DNA of 64,000 nt from Rutidosis leptorrhynchoides (Eukaryota; Streptophyta; Magnoliopsida; Asterales; Asteraceae), in NCBI RefSeq assembly GCF_046630445.1, contig NC_092335.1, positions 35,180,501 through 35,244,500 of the forward strand. Direction: 5' to 3'. Under the pieces are notes generated by a model. That model was not told the DNA's origin and made no database searches. It saw only the letters and a program-made list of their open reading frames with translations. The position numbers and the translations under genes are program-made. Below, piece by piece: positions 11,459-23,800 of the stretch (position 1 is the first letter of the stretch; each line of letters begins with the position of its first letter).

Positions 11459-12127
11459 TGTTAGGATATTAGGACCCAAACAACGCAAGTGATTCTTCAA
11501 GATCACTCACCCACTTAATGAACGAAAGAATATAAATGCGAAAAATGTAAATTGACACAAGAGATAACGTGGTTATATGCAATCGTTGTGATTGCTTTAG
11601 TTCACAGACCAACTAGAGAATGTATTTCAGTAATTTTGTGGTGTGTTTTATAATGATACAATGAATTCAATTTATAGGAGAACAAGAACACTATGTAACT
11701 AGCTAGGAATCTTCATCATGCTTCAAGTAATCATCTTATTGACCAACTAGCTTGCTTTCCACCAATTAATAGCATGTTCACAGTCATATTTTTAGGTGTA
11801 AAGTATCCCACTTTGCACCTAAAGTGAAAGGTAGATCAAACATGTCCGGATGTAAAGTTAACAACTTGATCCACTTGATGCCAGCTATCGATGCGCCGCA
11901 TCTGAGCACGATGCGCCGCATATGAGCATAATGCGCCGCATCACATTTGATGCTCCGCATTAAAAACCTTCGAACCAAAAATGCTGCATGGATGCGCCGC
12001 ATCCATGAGTGATGCGCCGCATTTCACTGTTTCACGCTTACCGAAATCTGCAAAATCCGTGCGACACCTTAACTCACCTTTTGTGGCGCTTTTTCCTACT
12101 TTGTTTAAATTTCTCCATACTCCAACA
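11459..12127 (-). repeat. 5' LTR of the truncated copia element
   Basis: On the minus strand the LTR runs TGTTGGAGTATGG... to ...ATATCCTAACA, with inverted ends TGTTGGA/TCCTAACA. It is followed (about 11446-11457) by a TGGTATCAAAGC primer-binding site, matching initiator-Met tRNA type. Length is 669 bp. The right border coincides exactly with the start of F-box similarity at 12128. Confidence 0.75.
11888..12023. repeat. ATGCGCCGCAT motif array in the copia LTR
   Basis: Five ATGCGCCGCAT copies and one ATGCTCCGCAT variant lie in about 135 bp of otherwise AT-rich DNA, at about 11890, 11910, 11930, 11950, 11992 and 12012. Confidence 0.8.
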
Positions 12128-12178
12128 TTAGTTTCTTCTATTTCCCTGTATGTGACAAATATATCTGAATGTTGTACA
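12128..12178 (-). pseudogene. Fragment of an F-box gene
   Basis: About 50 bp (TTAGTTTCTTCTATTTCCCTG...GAATGTTGTA) match the F-box gene interior at about 16967-17017 with few differences and in the same orientation. It begins exactly at the copia LTR border and passes directly into SEC8 5' sequence, so it is the broken edge of a duplicated segment. Confidence 0.65.
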
Positions 12179-12520
12179 TACATTCATAATGATATATATT
12201 ACTTCTAATCTGATAACCAACAGCTCAGCTGATAATAGTTGTATACATACAATATAATGATTATGTATATTGAATTGAGTAGTCCTAAATGAATGATATA
12301 ATGTGAAATTAGAATTCACAGCTTTCACTTGAGGAGCACGTAATCCATCAAATAGTCTCATAGGTCAATACAACTAAACACACAAATTGAATACGGTCAC
12401 AATTTCAAATTCTGCAAGTAAACAACAGATAATATGTATATATATGTATGTATCGCAATCACGCTTGTGGAATTAAAGAATTGGTTGACGTATGGAGAAA
12501 ATGAAAAAATAAAGACCGGC
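12179..12520 (-). pseudogene. SEC8 5' fragment (leader, exon 1, part of intron 1)
   Basis: The segment parallels 35110-35450 of the intact SEC8 gene. The minus strand encodes MRLFDGLRAPQVKA at about 12320-12361, against MGLFDGLPVPQDKA in SEC8, followed by the same intron start (GTGAATTC against GTGAGTTC). Upstream leader text and the TATATGTATGTAT...GCAATCACGCTTGTG block are also shared. No further SEC8 exons are present, so it is a truncated duplicate. Whether its promoter still works cannot be seen. Confidence 0.85.
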
Positions 12521-12916
12521 TTCTGTTCACAACATAATTGGGCTTAACGAAATTAATTGACAGCGTTAGATTGAGAAACTATTCGTGCAAAACATTGAAA
12601 TCATGAAGACGAAGAGTACAAAAAAAACCTTTAAGGATTCAAAGTGAAAGTTAAGCAAACCGCATGGACCATCTGTATAATTTTACCTAAAAATTATTTA
12701 CTCCGTACATAACTTGATAGTTGTAACGGTAATGAATTTGTTAGAGATGAAATCGACGGAATCATGGATAAAAGGTGCATGTAGAATATAAAAAAACGGT
12801 GAAGAATTTGAAATATGAGACTGAAGAGATGAATAGATAATTAATACTTGTTGAATGAGAGATGGTTGTAATATTTGATTCCCTTCACAGATTATTAAAT
12901 CTTTAAAAAAAATAAA
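12521..12916. other. Spacer between SEC8 fragment and MOR1 copy A
   Basis: AT-rich DNA with no coding signal. SEC8-type and MOR1-type 5' ends face away from each other across it, so it may be a former divergent promoter region. No clear TATA box was identified. Confidence 0.4.
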
Positions 12917-15695
12917 ATGTCGACGGAAGATGAGAAAATATTAAAAGAAGCGAAGATGTTACCATTGGAAGATCGATTATCACATACGAACTGGATTGTT
13001 CGTAATGATGCCAATATTGATCTTGCCGCTTTATGTAACTCAATCACCGATCCTAAAGATCCACGTATTCTTGAATTAGGTTAGGGTTTTCATCTTCTAC
13101 TTTTAATTTCGTCTTCTTACTTTCTTGTTATTTTAGATTGAAGTTCGTTAGGTTTTAATCTCCATCCGTGTAACGTATGTTGATTATTTATATTGATTAA
13201 TGTTTGTTTAATTAGGACATTTTTTTTTCAGAAGTCGGTTGCTGATTCAAATGTGGATGTACAAGATAAGGCGCTTGATGCCCTAATTGCTTACTTAAAA
13301 GCCTCTGATGCTGATGCTGGAAGGTTTTGTTTCTGTCCTGCGATTTATTTAATAATATGAATGTATGTGTGTATGTATATATATACGTATATGTATTGTA
13401 TTCTTAAAGTATGAAATTGTGTTGATAGTTCACTGCTGATGTTATTTTTCTTCTTTCTTTCGGTTGTATGATCCTAGTGCTACAACTAGGGTTATGCATG
13501 GTTGAATACACTTAGACAATTGTGTCAACTGGATATTATCTTTCATGTTTATTTCTTTCAAGTTTGCAATGTCGAATTTAGTCTATGCTGGGTTTTTGAT
13601 GATGCTGGAATACAGTGAAACTAAGGAAGTACTACTTATTTGGAAGTAACATGTTGGTTATATTAAAATGCACGATGTTTGAAGATGTTAATATGCTATT
13701 ATGTATCAATGTAGGTACACAAAGGAGGTTTGCGATTCAGTTGTGGAAAAATGTCTTACGGGGGGCCAAAAGACGGTGGATAAGGCACAAATTGTGTTAA
13801 TGCTTTGGGTGGAATTGGAGGCCGTGGATGTATTTTTGGTACGTTTGATGTACTAATATTTTTGATGAATTGGAGCAAGGTGGTTTCCGTGTTTAATTGT
13901 ATTTGATATATTTGAAATTAACTTAATAGTGTTTGATATAACCTAAATCCTTTAAACTTAGTAGTTGCCATGTTTATTGCTGTTGTATTTCCAGTGAAAC
14001 TTCATGGGTTAGTATAATTTGTACTTTTGATTGCTATAGTATCAACACCCTTGTATTTGTATATTTTTACTAGTAGTACTTTTACTTAATCTCATGGTTT
14101 CTTCACATAATTGTATATTATTATTGCAAATTTCCTGTATGCGTTTGGCAGCCACTCAATCTTATGGATGGATTGCAAAAATTAGTGTGTGTGTGTGTGT
14201 TGCTAGAGTTTGTATTGTCACTTTATTTACATACTCACAATCGTTTACCATATGTTGTCGCTTTTCTTGTTTTAATTGTTTGTTAATAGGATGCCATGGA
14301 GACAGCAATCAAGAATAATGTCGCTTATGTTTCTGCCATGGATGTCATGTATCAAGCCTTAAAGTTAGTGTTTGAGTTTCAATACTAGGAAACTCTAATA
14401 TATTTTTGATTTATTTTATCTGCCACTTATCTTATTCAAGTCTTTGTTTCTATAACAGTGAATTTGGTTCAAAAATCGTGCCTCTAGAGAGAATTTTGAA
14501 CATGCTCCCGCCACATGTTGATCCTCAAGATCAAAATGTTTGGGCTTCTTGCAAACGGCTAATATTTGAGATTTTCGTTGGACGGCTGGAGTCCGTGAGA
14601 AGTCCATATTGCATGAGGAAACGCAGAATGATCCGGTATTGCGATCACTTATTATAACATATAATAAGTGAAAAACAGTAAAGTAGTTAAGCTTTATTAA
14701 ATTACTAATGCTTATTTTTTTTATATGACTATTACACTATTACTGTATTTCTGTGAACACAAGGAAGAAGAGTGGAAGGCTGAGCTTGCCTATCTCATGG
14801 GAACTGGTAAGCCTACTCCCTAAATAAGGTTTGTGACATCTCTTTATCATGCTAGTTTTAGTTGCTAATATATTATGAGGAATACCTGCAATTGAGACCC
14901 ATACCCTCAAATTTGGGTCAGTTGGGTCTTGAAAATAAAAAGGGCTGAAAATGTAAACCCCATACCTTAAAAAAAAATTCAGTGGGTTTCCCTTGAACCT
15001 ATTGGGTCCTATACAAAATATAAAGAAACTGGTCTAATGGGTATTGATTCTTAAAGTTCAATAAATATACATAGGTTTAATGGATCTTGTGAATGGTTCA
15101 AACGGGTCAAGCATAAGCATAAAGATCATAATAAGTTTCATTCGTCAAGCATTTAGGAAAACATTCATTGTTATATCATTTATTATGTATATGTATATGT
15201 ATATTAATTAATTACTCCATGACCCGTTTCAACCTATTTCAACCCGACCCAACTTGATCCATTTGGACCCATTTAAAAATCTGACCCGTTTGACCCATGA
15301 CCCATTTCAACCCAAAATCGTTTTGACACGTTACCTAAACCGACCCAACCTGAACCATTTGCCAGCTATAATAGGAACGAGTTACTAGATATCTATGTAT
15401 TAGTGATGTTAATAAATTTGATCATGTTTTTTATTCTTGCCAAATCTGAGCAAGACAAAGAACTAGAGCAGGAAGTTGAGGAGGCTGAAACTGCGGGAGC
15501 TGGTCCTTCTGAAGAATCTGCTGCTGTTGCTGAGAGTAAATGATCATAAATCATTTAATTGGGTTCTTAGAGTATACAACTGCAAACGGTTGCTATTTTG
15601 TGCTGATTTGAATCGGTGTTGCAGTTACACATGAAATAGATGAATATATGAACTTGTTGGAACCTGTTGATATCTTAATACCTTCAGACATGTAA
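12917..15695 (+). pseudogene. MOR1: MOR1/XMAP215-family 5' gene copy A (decayed)
   Basis: Exon-like blocks match the N-terminal TOG domain of plant MOR1/GEM1, a microtubule polymerase of the XMAP215 family. Exon 1 at 12917-13079 encodes MSTEDEKILKEAKMLPLEDR. The others are exon 2 (about 13215-13323), exon 3 (13715-13838, KTVDKAQ...WVELEAVDVFL), exon 4 (14290-14363), exon 5 (from about 14459, NEFGSKIVPLERIL), exon 6 (14764-14828), exon 7 (15444-15536, SEQDKELEQEVEEAE) and exon 8 (from 15625, HEIDEYMNLLEPVDIL). Defects are several: the T-run at the start of exon 2 shifts the frame, exon 5 loses frame near its end, exon 6 has a stop before IR, the exon 7 acceptor AG reads AA at 15442-15443, and exon 8 stops at 15693-15695. 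The rest of the roughly 2000-residue protein is absent, so it is a pseudogene. Confidence 0.85.
14880..15370. repeat. GACCC/GGGTC-rich intron segment in MOR1 copy A
   Basis: The intron holds many degenerate copies of TTTGACCCATTT/CAACCCGACCCAAC and, to the left, of the complementary GGGTCTTG/GGGTCAG type. The arms face each other, as in a decayed inverted-repeat transposon. The type is not assigned. Copy B lacks this segment. Confidence 0.4.
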
Positions 15696-16355
15696 GGGTT
15701 ATGGAACTAGCATATAAGTTCATTTTGCTAGCATATACGGATTCTAGGCATATTATTTATGAGGATGGATTGAATTCAATTCGTGATTATATGAAGACAA
15801 TGGTTGGGTAGGATTGGATGTGTCAGGTAAAACGGCTAATTTTGCTGTTTGACCCTTCAATATGTTTATAGACTTCATTTATTTGGTTTTAATTCATGTT
15901 GTTCTAGTTTCAATTCAAATGGCTCAACTATAATTCGTTGTTTTTTCAATTAACCAGCAAATAGTTAAAGTATCACAATAAATCTTCTCTTTAGATACCC
16001 AAAGAAAAACCAAGTTAAAGGTTGGCAGGTTACCATGGTGAATACACCTTCAGAGTATGGGATTGCATTAAATTTAAAACTCAAAAGTTTTGAGATGCAT
16101 AACAATTTAGTACATTGAAATGAGATGCATTATCTTACATCTTACAATAAGCTTCAAAACTACATCATAGCAGTTTTTCTACGTCTTAGAACCACTATAA
16201 TTAAGAAGAAATTGAACTACGAAATTAAGGATAAAACAATCATAAAGACTTGCCTCTTCAATTCCATAAACCAAACATTCATTTTTAATCAAGCACTCAA
16301 GCTTAATATCACATAATGAGTGTGGATCAGAATACATATCCAAACGCCAGTTGTG
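15696..16355. other. Spacer between MOR1 copy A and F-box gene
   Basis: AT-rich sequence. I see no gene, RNA or repeat here apart from weak resemblance of about 15830-15870 to DNA downstream of MOR1 copy B (about 27425-27450). Confidence 0.4.
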
Positions 16356-17678
16356 TTAAAAAGATCCTATTTTCTCGATATAACGATGACCAACAAAAGG
16401 ATGAAACGTTTTGCTGAATGCTTTTGAGCAACATCCCTCAACTTCCTCAATATTATTGGGGATATCACGCAAGTGTTGGAAACTTTTGTCAAGGATATTG
16501 TACCTCTTGATATTATCTACAACTTTCACCACCATGAAGGTATCGTCTTCTTCTTCACCTCTAACCACATCTAAGACTCTGAACTCATATTTATCACCAT
16601 AGAACGACCTATAGGTATGGGTCATGTTCGGGTAAGTGGCATAAAGTTGATGGAAGTCCAGTTGGTACTTGATAAACCACCCGGAACGATCTCTCAACAT
16701 TTCATACACATTCAAACTTGAAGGGTTCTTTTCATCCGAGGTATCGACTAGATGTAGATGGCCACGAGATTCCCCAAAGTAAAGTGGCCTCTTCACGTAA
16801 AAAGCATACCTCACGGGCAATGTGGATGGCAATGGCAATTCTTGTAGTTGTTCAGCATCCAGCCTCAAGTACATCGGATTAGGACACGTGGGTGCCCAGT
16901 AAAAGGCTCCATTCCAATAAACTCCATATCTGAATAAAGTATCATCAAGGGGAGTGAAAGTTTGATTTAGTTTCTTCCATTTCCCTGTATGGGACAAATA
17001 TATTTGAATGTTGTAAATTTTATTCCATGCCTCATCATACCCTTGATCAAGGACACTATATCCTGCACGAAGAATGCATACAAGTTTGTAATGAACACAC
17101 TCGGTCGGATGGTAGGCCAGACCCATAAAACGGATTAAAGTTTCAGCATCTGGGCTTCCAATGACAGGAGGGATTAATGCAAATTTCTTTGTGGTGGGAT
17201 TAAAAACGTAGTAGTTACCACTACCTTCATATTCATATTCATATACATCTTTATCGCAACGGCAGAGTAGTAATCCATTACAAGATTGCACAATTCTGAT
17301 ACCGATGGTATCGGGATAGAAATCAAGAGTACGAAAAGGGGGAGTGGTTGAATTTGTAACATCAAAGGAAGCATGCAATTCATGATAATAAAGAGCAGAA
17401 GAGTTGAAAAGTTTGTCAAACATGAGAGTAAAACGAGGGTGAGTCAAAAGAGACAACCATTGTTTTGAAACAGATTTGAAACGAACGATGGACTTAACAG
17501 GGAGACCAACAAAGATTTTGATAAGAAGGTCCGCGTTAGAACCGATGAGTTCTGCAGATTCATGATTAGAATGATCTGCGATGGAATCATGATCATCATC
17601 ATCAGCCACCGATTTATTGACCAGGTTGAATTTGGCTTCTGTGTTCATCATTGTTTCGAGTTGATTGATTAGGGTCAA
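16356..17678 (-). CDS. F-box protein with F-box-associated domain
   Basis: An intact single-exon ORF of 440 codons. The F-box lies at about residues 44-85 (SNADLLIKIFVGLPVKSIVR then FKSVSKQWLSLL), the segment that binds SKP1 in SCF ubiquitin ligases. The C-terminal part has the F-box-associated pattern: SCNGLLLC, YYVFNPTTKKF, LAYHPTECVHYKLVCI, WNGAFYWAP. The acidic N-terminus (ADDDDHDS) precedes the F-box. I used the first ATG (17678), but Met10 or Met11 are possible starts. By family knowledge it would select a substrate for ubiquitination; the substrate cannot be told. It lies between two MOR1 pseudogene copies, and a fragment of a related copy is at 12128-12178. No defect is visible. Confidence 0.85.
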   Translation of the reverse strand: MTLINQLETMMNTEAKFNLVNKSVADDDDHDSIADHSNHESAELIGSNADLLIKIFVGLPVKSIVRFKSVSKQWLSLLTHPRFTLMFDKLFNSSALYYHELHASFDVTNSTTPPFRTLDFYPDTIGIRIVQSCNGLLLCRCDKDVYEYEYEGSGNYYVFNPTTKKFALIPPVIGSPDAETLIRFMGLAYHPTECVHYKLVCILRAGYSVLDQGYDEAWNKIYNIQIYLSHTGKWKKLNQTFTPLDDTLFRYGVYWNGAFYWAPTCPNPMYLRLDAEQLQELPLPSTLPVRYAFYVKRPLYFGESRGHLHLVDTSDEKNPSSLNVYEMLRDRSGWFIKYQLDFHQLYATYPNMTHTYRSFYGDKYEFRVLDVVRGEEEDDTFMVVKVVDNIKRYNILDKSFQHLRDIPNNIEEVEGCCSKAFSKTFHPFVGHRYIEKIGSF

Positions 17679-18386
17679 TTAATATGGGATTTCTATCGGT
17701 TAATATGTATAGGGTTTATGTTTTGGTTTTAAATTATGCAGGTGATATTAGGTTACTTGGGCACAAAGTGATGAATTTGGTCATCCTATTTTATTTTATT
17801 GGATCGATCATGGAAAAAAAGTATGACAATACGTGTCTGCCAAGAGTACGGTTGTCTGCCAAGGATTATATTTGTAGGATATACTCTATAAAAACTTAAA
17901 TATGCTGTTACCTAAAACAAATAATTCAATATAAATATATAAATATAAAATCATATAAAACAAAAACTTGATTTACAGAAGATGTAATTATAACCGTATA
18001 TTAGATTAGAAGATGGATTTGGGTTGGTGATTAGGGTTGTTCGCATGCCAGCCCAATTGTGAATTTGTGATCCATTAAGGTTTGACTAATTAACTAACTG
18101 TACAACCGTAATACGTTCTTTAAGTTGTTGCGTTTAATTTGATGTTTTTTTGTTTCCAATGATTCTAGATTTATCCACTGAAACGGATACGTATGAATTG
18201 GTGCATTCAGGAATTCCACCAAATCTTTTGTGAATATCGAGTATGATGATACTGTTTGATTTTTATGGTCTTTCTTAACTTTCTATATAGTAGTAAGTAT
18301 TTCACGTACAGTTGTTTTCGTCTTCCATGTAGCCTTCCTTAGGTTAGCGATCTTATACTCTCAAAAGAACAGAGTTACATTACGTT
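17679..18386. other. Upstream region of the F-box gene
   Basis: AT-rich, no coding signal. A TATA-like string (minus TTTTTATAGAGTATAT, about 17880-17897) lies about 200 bp upstream of the F-box ATG and could serve it. A direct duplication CTGCCAAG(A/G) occurs at about 17837-17862. Confidence 0.35.
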
Positions 18387-19244
18387 ATATTGGTTATATT
18401 AAAATGCACGATGTTTGAAGATGTTATTAAGTATCAATGTAGGTACGCAAAGGAAGTTTGGTTCGAAGATCCTTCCACCAACGAGAATTTTGAAGATGCT
18501 TTCGCAACGTGTTGATAGTCAAGATCAAAATGTCCGGCTTCATCCAAATCACTAATGCTTGAGATTTTTCGTTGGATTGCTAAAGGCCTTGGGAAGTCCA
18601 TATTGATTGAGAAAATGAGGGATACAACGGTATGGGAATCACCTACTCTACTTATAAGTTACAAGTTAAATACAGCAATAGGTAAGCTATTTTAAATAAT
18701 TAATTCTTTTTTAATATGTCTATTACTAATTACTAATCACTAATCATCACTAATTATTAATCACTAATTATTAGTGATACAGTTATCAGTTACGGATACT
18801 ATTACCGATTATCAACTACTCCGTACTAAATACCACTGACTGATATAATTACTGGTAACTGATTACTCGTAACTGATTACTGGTAACTGTGCTCACTGCT
18901 CACTTCTCACTTCTCACTTCTTACTGGTTGTGTGTACGTATGTGTGGTGAGAGGTGTGTGTGTTTGTGCGCGCACGTACGCAAGAGTTGAAGGCTGAGCT
19001 TGCCCATCTCTCGGGGACTGCTAAGCCTCCTCGCAAAATAAGGCTTGTGACATCTTTACATCATGCTAGTTTTAGTTGCTAATAGTTTATGAGGAATGAT
19101 TCTTGCCGGATCTGAGCAAGACAGAACCAGAGCAGGAAGTTAGAAGGCTGAAGCAGCGGGAGCTGGTCCTTCTGAAGAAAGAATCTGCTGCTGTTGCTGA
19201 GAGTAAATGATCATAAATCATTTAATTGGGTTCTTAGAGTATAC
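18387..19244 (+). pseudogene. MOR1: MOR1 copy B, left part
   Basis: Similarity to copy A starts inside intron 2 (18387 against about 13649). It passes through the first codons of exon 3 (TACGCAAAGGAAGTT) and then jumps directly to mid exon 5 (GSKILPPTRILKML, VDSQDQNV), so exons 3-5 are partly deleted. Exon 6 remains (18986-19044, LKAELAHLSGTAKPPRKIR, intact here where copy A has a stop) and exon 7 (19110-19206) follows with a frame loss. The exon 7 acceptor AG reads GG at 19108-19109. A copia element then interrupts at 19245, and the remainder resumes at 27155. Confidence 0.8.
18725..18975. repeat. Cryptic simple repeats
   Basis: Runs of ACTAATCACTAAT, then TAACTGATTACTGG, then CTCACTTCTCACTT, then GTGTGTG. 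They lie in an intron-like gap of MOR1 copy B and seem to have grown by local slippage. Confidence 0.6.
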
Positions 19245-20111
19245 TGATGGATTTCAATACATAAACAAAGTCACAAACCCATTTTGTTACATATAAATTC
19301 GTGTGTATATGTATATATAAAGCGGAAGCAATTTCAAGTTTATGCATGTAAAGTTTAACCCTTTTAAATTTGAAATCCATTAAAGATCTAGTCTTGAAAA
19401 TACACTTAAATGTAAATAGAGCTAGTTAGATGTTTATACCTACTCCAAAATGGAGGTGAAGAACTAGGATGAAGAAGATGATGTAGATGAAGAAAACTTC
19501 TAACTTGAAGCCTCAAATCTTTGATACCCACAAGCAATAATCAACACCCAAGACTTGGTTAGGATTTTAGACACTTAATTACTTGCAAAAATCAACCAAA
19601 GGAAATTGCAAGTATTATTTTCAAAATGCTAGAGTCAAAGAGTGTGTTAAAAGTTGCACCAATGCATGTGTATTAGTCATAATTATATGGAGTAATCAAG
19701 GAAGGGTGGTTGGCACCTAGGAGCCTTCAAAAAAATGGCCCCCCACCCCTTCCATTTATTTTATATTTTATTACATATTTATAAAACATACATGCATTTA
19801 GTTGTAAGTATTTTATTTTATAAGCCTTTTATAAAATAAAATGCAACACACATATGTTACATACACTTTATAACCTATATAAATAATATACAACATGTAG
19901 TAACTTATAATTATCCAAATAATTATATCTAGCATTTATTTTAGAAAACCAATTTCTAAAATTCAAGTGTCGTGTATTTGCTTTAATGATCCGATTGTCA
20001 AAACAAATACATAAAGTGTTGATAGCTTGTTATTGGGTATGACCCGACTTGGATCACAACATGTAAGCCACATTAATTTATTATGTCTCTCGGGCACAAG
20101 AAAATCCTTCA
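19245..20111 (-). repeat. 3' LTR of the young copia element
   Basis: Plus-strand text runs TGATGGATTTC... to ...AAATCCTTCA. It is identical in length and, as far as I can read, in sequence to 26288-27154. Confidence 0.95.
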
Positions 20112-20130
20112 ATCTCCCACTTGCACGAGA
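20112..20130 (-). other. Polypurine tract of the copia element
   Basis: On the minus strand, GTGCAAGTGGGAGAT abuts the 3' LTR, the usual plus-strand priming site position. Confidence 0.75.
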
Positions 20131-20883
20131 AACATAAGGAATTAATGCAAGTGACAGATACCACCTAACGACCGTCCATCACCCCCAACATGTTATGACT
20201 TAGTGCCATTCAATAACATCATCCCTTTCGAGTTTCCATTTCGAATATGATTTAGGTGAATCTTTCAATATATCCTTTTGCCCTAGATGTCATGTTAAAT
20301 CCAAGAGACATAGAATGATCACTCTCTTATAGATTTAACTTTGTCAGGCCTTAGACATCTGACTCTCAACGAATAAGAGGGACAAATTCCATCTTGACTA
20401 CATACGTCCTAGACATTACACTTCGTACCATACCTGAAACCTCCCTTATGTACTACCATGTTTCAGAATAGCGAAGGAAAGAATCAAGGCACAATACTCG
20501 GTGAATATCTGAACCCAATATGTGTCTCAGGTCAGAGGATATAATGATATTCTCCTTTACTCAAGATTACATGTGATCAACCACAAAGGTTCCATATAGT
20601 AATCTTGAGAGCGGGTCTTCCAATATTTGTGTCCCACAAATATCTATGAACCTTGGTTGCAACCTTGCCCTACATTCACCATTTGAATGTTAACCAATCC
20701 AAGTTCATAATAGTCTAGACCTCACACTTGTTCCCACAAATGTGATCAACTACGGAATTTAGAATAATAATTTATTCATGGATAAAATATGCTAAATTGG
20801 AACATGACTCATAATTTAAATTAATACCATAATTATATTAATGAGTTTGAACTAATTCGTTCCGTTACAATACATAAAGTAGA

Positions 20884-23800
20884 TCAATTCCAATCACTAG
20901 AATGTCGAAGCCCTAATGCACAAACATGTCCCTCATGTTTTGGCCCATGTAAAAGCTTCGTGAGTGGATCCGCAACATTTTGATCTGTGTGAACTTTGTG
21001 AATACATATCTTTCCCTTTTCAACCTCATCCCTAATGTAGTTGAATCTCCGCTCAATGTGACGAGTCTTTTGATGAGCACGAGGTTCCTTGATTTGAGCA
21101 ATCGCACCCTCGTTGTCACAAAAGATCTCAAGAGGGTCCTGAATGGAAGGGACCACTCCTAAGTCGTCGATGAATTTCTTCATCCATGCAGCTTCCTGAG
21201 CTGCCAATGAGGCGGCAATGTACTCCGACTCTGTAGTGGATAACGCAACAACTTCCTGTTTCGCACTCTTCCAAGAGACCGCACCACCATTTAACATGAA
21301 TACATAACCGGATTGTGACCGAGAGTCATCTCGATCAGTTTGGAAACTCGCGTCCACGTAACCTTTTACAACGAGTTCCTCCTCACCAGACCCATATATT
21401 AGAAACATATCCTTAGTCCTTCTAAGGTATTTCAATATACATTTAACCGCAGTCCAATGACTATTTCCTGGGTTATTCTGGTATCTACTTGTCAAGCTTA
21501 GAGCGCATGACACATCCGGTCTAGTACATATCATTGCATACATGATAGACCCAATAGCAGATGCGTATGGGACTTTCTTCATTCTCTCTTGTTCATCTTT
21601 CGTGGTAGGACACTGAGATGAACTGAGAACGGTTCCTCTTTGAATAGGTACCAAACCTTTCTTAGAGTTTTCCATCTTGAACCTTTTCAAGACCTTATCA
21701 ATGTATGTACTTTGACTTAAGCCTATCAATCTCTTGGATCTATTCCTATAGATTCCAATCCCCAATATATATTGTGCTTCTCCAAGATCCTTAATGGAGA
21801 AGCAACTTTTTAACCAAGTTTTGACCTCTTGCATTGTGGTTATATCATTCCCAAATAATAATACGTCATCCACATATAGCACAAGGAACATTATGGAGCT
21901 CCCACTAGCCTTCTTGTATACACAAGCTTCATCACCATTTTTAATAAAGCCAAATTTCTTTGCCTCTTCATTAAAACGATGATTCCACATTCTCGATGCT
22001 TGTTTCAACCCATAGATTGATTTCTTTAACTTGCATACTTTTTTAGGATTTTTCGGATCGACAAAACCTTCGGGCTGTGCCATATAGACATCTTCCTCAA
22101 GATATCCATTTAGGAAAGCGGTTTTGACATCCATTTGCCAAATTTCGTAATCATAATGAGCAGCGATGGCAAATAATATCCTAATAGACTTTAGCATTGC
22201 CACAGGCGAGAAGGTCTCATCATAGTCAACCCCTTGAGTTTGAGTGAAACCCTTTGCTACAAGTCTAGCTTTGTATGTATCCAAGTTTCCATGTATGTCG
22301 GTTTTCATCTTGAAAATCCACTTGCAATCAACTAGCTTAGAGCTAGGAGGTTGCTCAACAAGTTCCCAAACTTGGTTTTCATACATGGATTGCATCTCGG
22401 CGTTCATGGCTTCCTGCCATTTATCTTTATCTATCCTTGATAAAGCATCTTTGTAGTTTGTCAGTTCATCCAAATCAACCGTATAGCAACCATCCACGAG
22501 AAACCCATATCTCTCGGGAGGATTACTAATCCTACTAGATCTTCGAACGTCTTGTGTACCTTGATCATCCACTTGATCATTTTCAGCATCCTCATGTTGA
22601 GTGCTAGTGTCAACCAATTGTGTATCATCGGCTTGATCTTGTACCTCTACAAGATCTATTTTTCTTTCACCATCACCTTCCATAAGGAACTTGGTTTCAA
22701 GGAATTCCGCTTTCCGAGCTACAAATACCGTTTGCTCGGATGGATCATAGAAGTAATATCCCATGTCATCTTTGGGATATCCTATGAAGATACACTTTGT
22801 GGATCGAGCATGTAGCTTATTTGCTACATAACGCTTAGGATAAGCTTCACATCCCCATACTTTCAAGTATGAAAGAGAAGGAGGTTTTCCAAACCACATC
22901 TCATGAGGAGTTCGTTCCACTTTCTTGGTTGGGGCCATATTTAAAATACGAGCCGCGGAGCTTAGACAATAACCCCAAAATGATAGAGGTAACGAGCTTC
23001 TAGCCATCATAGATCGAACCATATCCATTAGGGTTCGGTTCCTCCTTTCGGATACTCCATTAAGTTGGGGTGTTCCGGGTGGAGTAAGTTGTGAGATGAT
23101 CCCACAACTCCTAAGATGATCTTGGAAGGCATCGCTTAGGTATTCACCTCCTCTATCGGTACGAAGTACCTTGATTGTCCTATTGAGTTGATTTTGTACT
23201 TCGTTTTGATATTCTTTGAATGCTTTAAACGTTTCGTCCTTGTGTCTTAGTAAATAGACATATCCGAAACGACTAAAGTCATCAATGAAAGTAACAAAGT
23301 ATCTTTCACCATTCCTAGTTATGGGTTTAAAGGGTCCACATACATCCGAATGTATTAAACCCAATAAATCTTTAGCCCTTTCATGAGTGCCTTTGAAAGG
23401 TGCTTTAGTCATCTTGCCTTGTAAACAAGATTCACATACATCAAACGAATCCATTTCATTTGATTTCAAAAGTCCATTCCTTTGAAGTGTATGCATTCGG
23501 TTCTTGTTTATATGTCCAAGGCGACAATGCCATAAATAGGAATCACTCAAATCCCTTTTGAGTTTCTTGGTGCTAGTATGGTATATTGAGCTATTAGATG
23601 ATGCATCATCATGAACCAATTCATAAATTCCATTTGAAGGCGTAGCCTTGAAATAGAATATATCATCTTTAGAAAAATGGATATCATTATCAATAAAATT
23701 AACATTGAAACCACATTGTCTTAAGCGAGAAATAGAAATAATGTTTCGACATAAATCCGGTGCATACAAAACATTTTCTAAAATAAGCTCCAATCCACTT

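Larger units (their letters stand above)
9284..12127 (-). mobile_element. Truncated Ty1/copia element with its 5' LTR
   Basis: A minus-strand copia element keeps its 5' LTR (11459-12127) and the gag, protease and integrase region (about 9284-11423) but lacks reverse transcriptase, RNase H and the 3' LTR. It is broken (truncation plus about two further breaks). Its LTR was inserted into the F-box fragment that resumes at 12128. The missing 3' half is replaced by the layer C LTR ending at 9283. It is older than the copia element at 19245-27154 and from another family. Confidence 0.85.

Noticed and set aside
13615-13800. Stand-alone small gene of 61 codons
   Set aside because: It overlaps MOR1 copy A exon 3 in a different frame.
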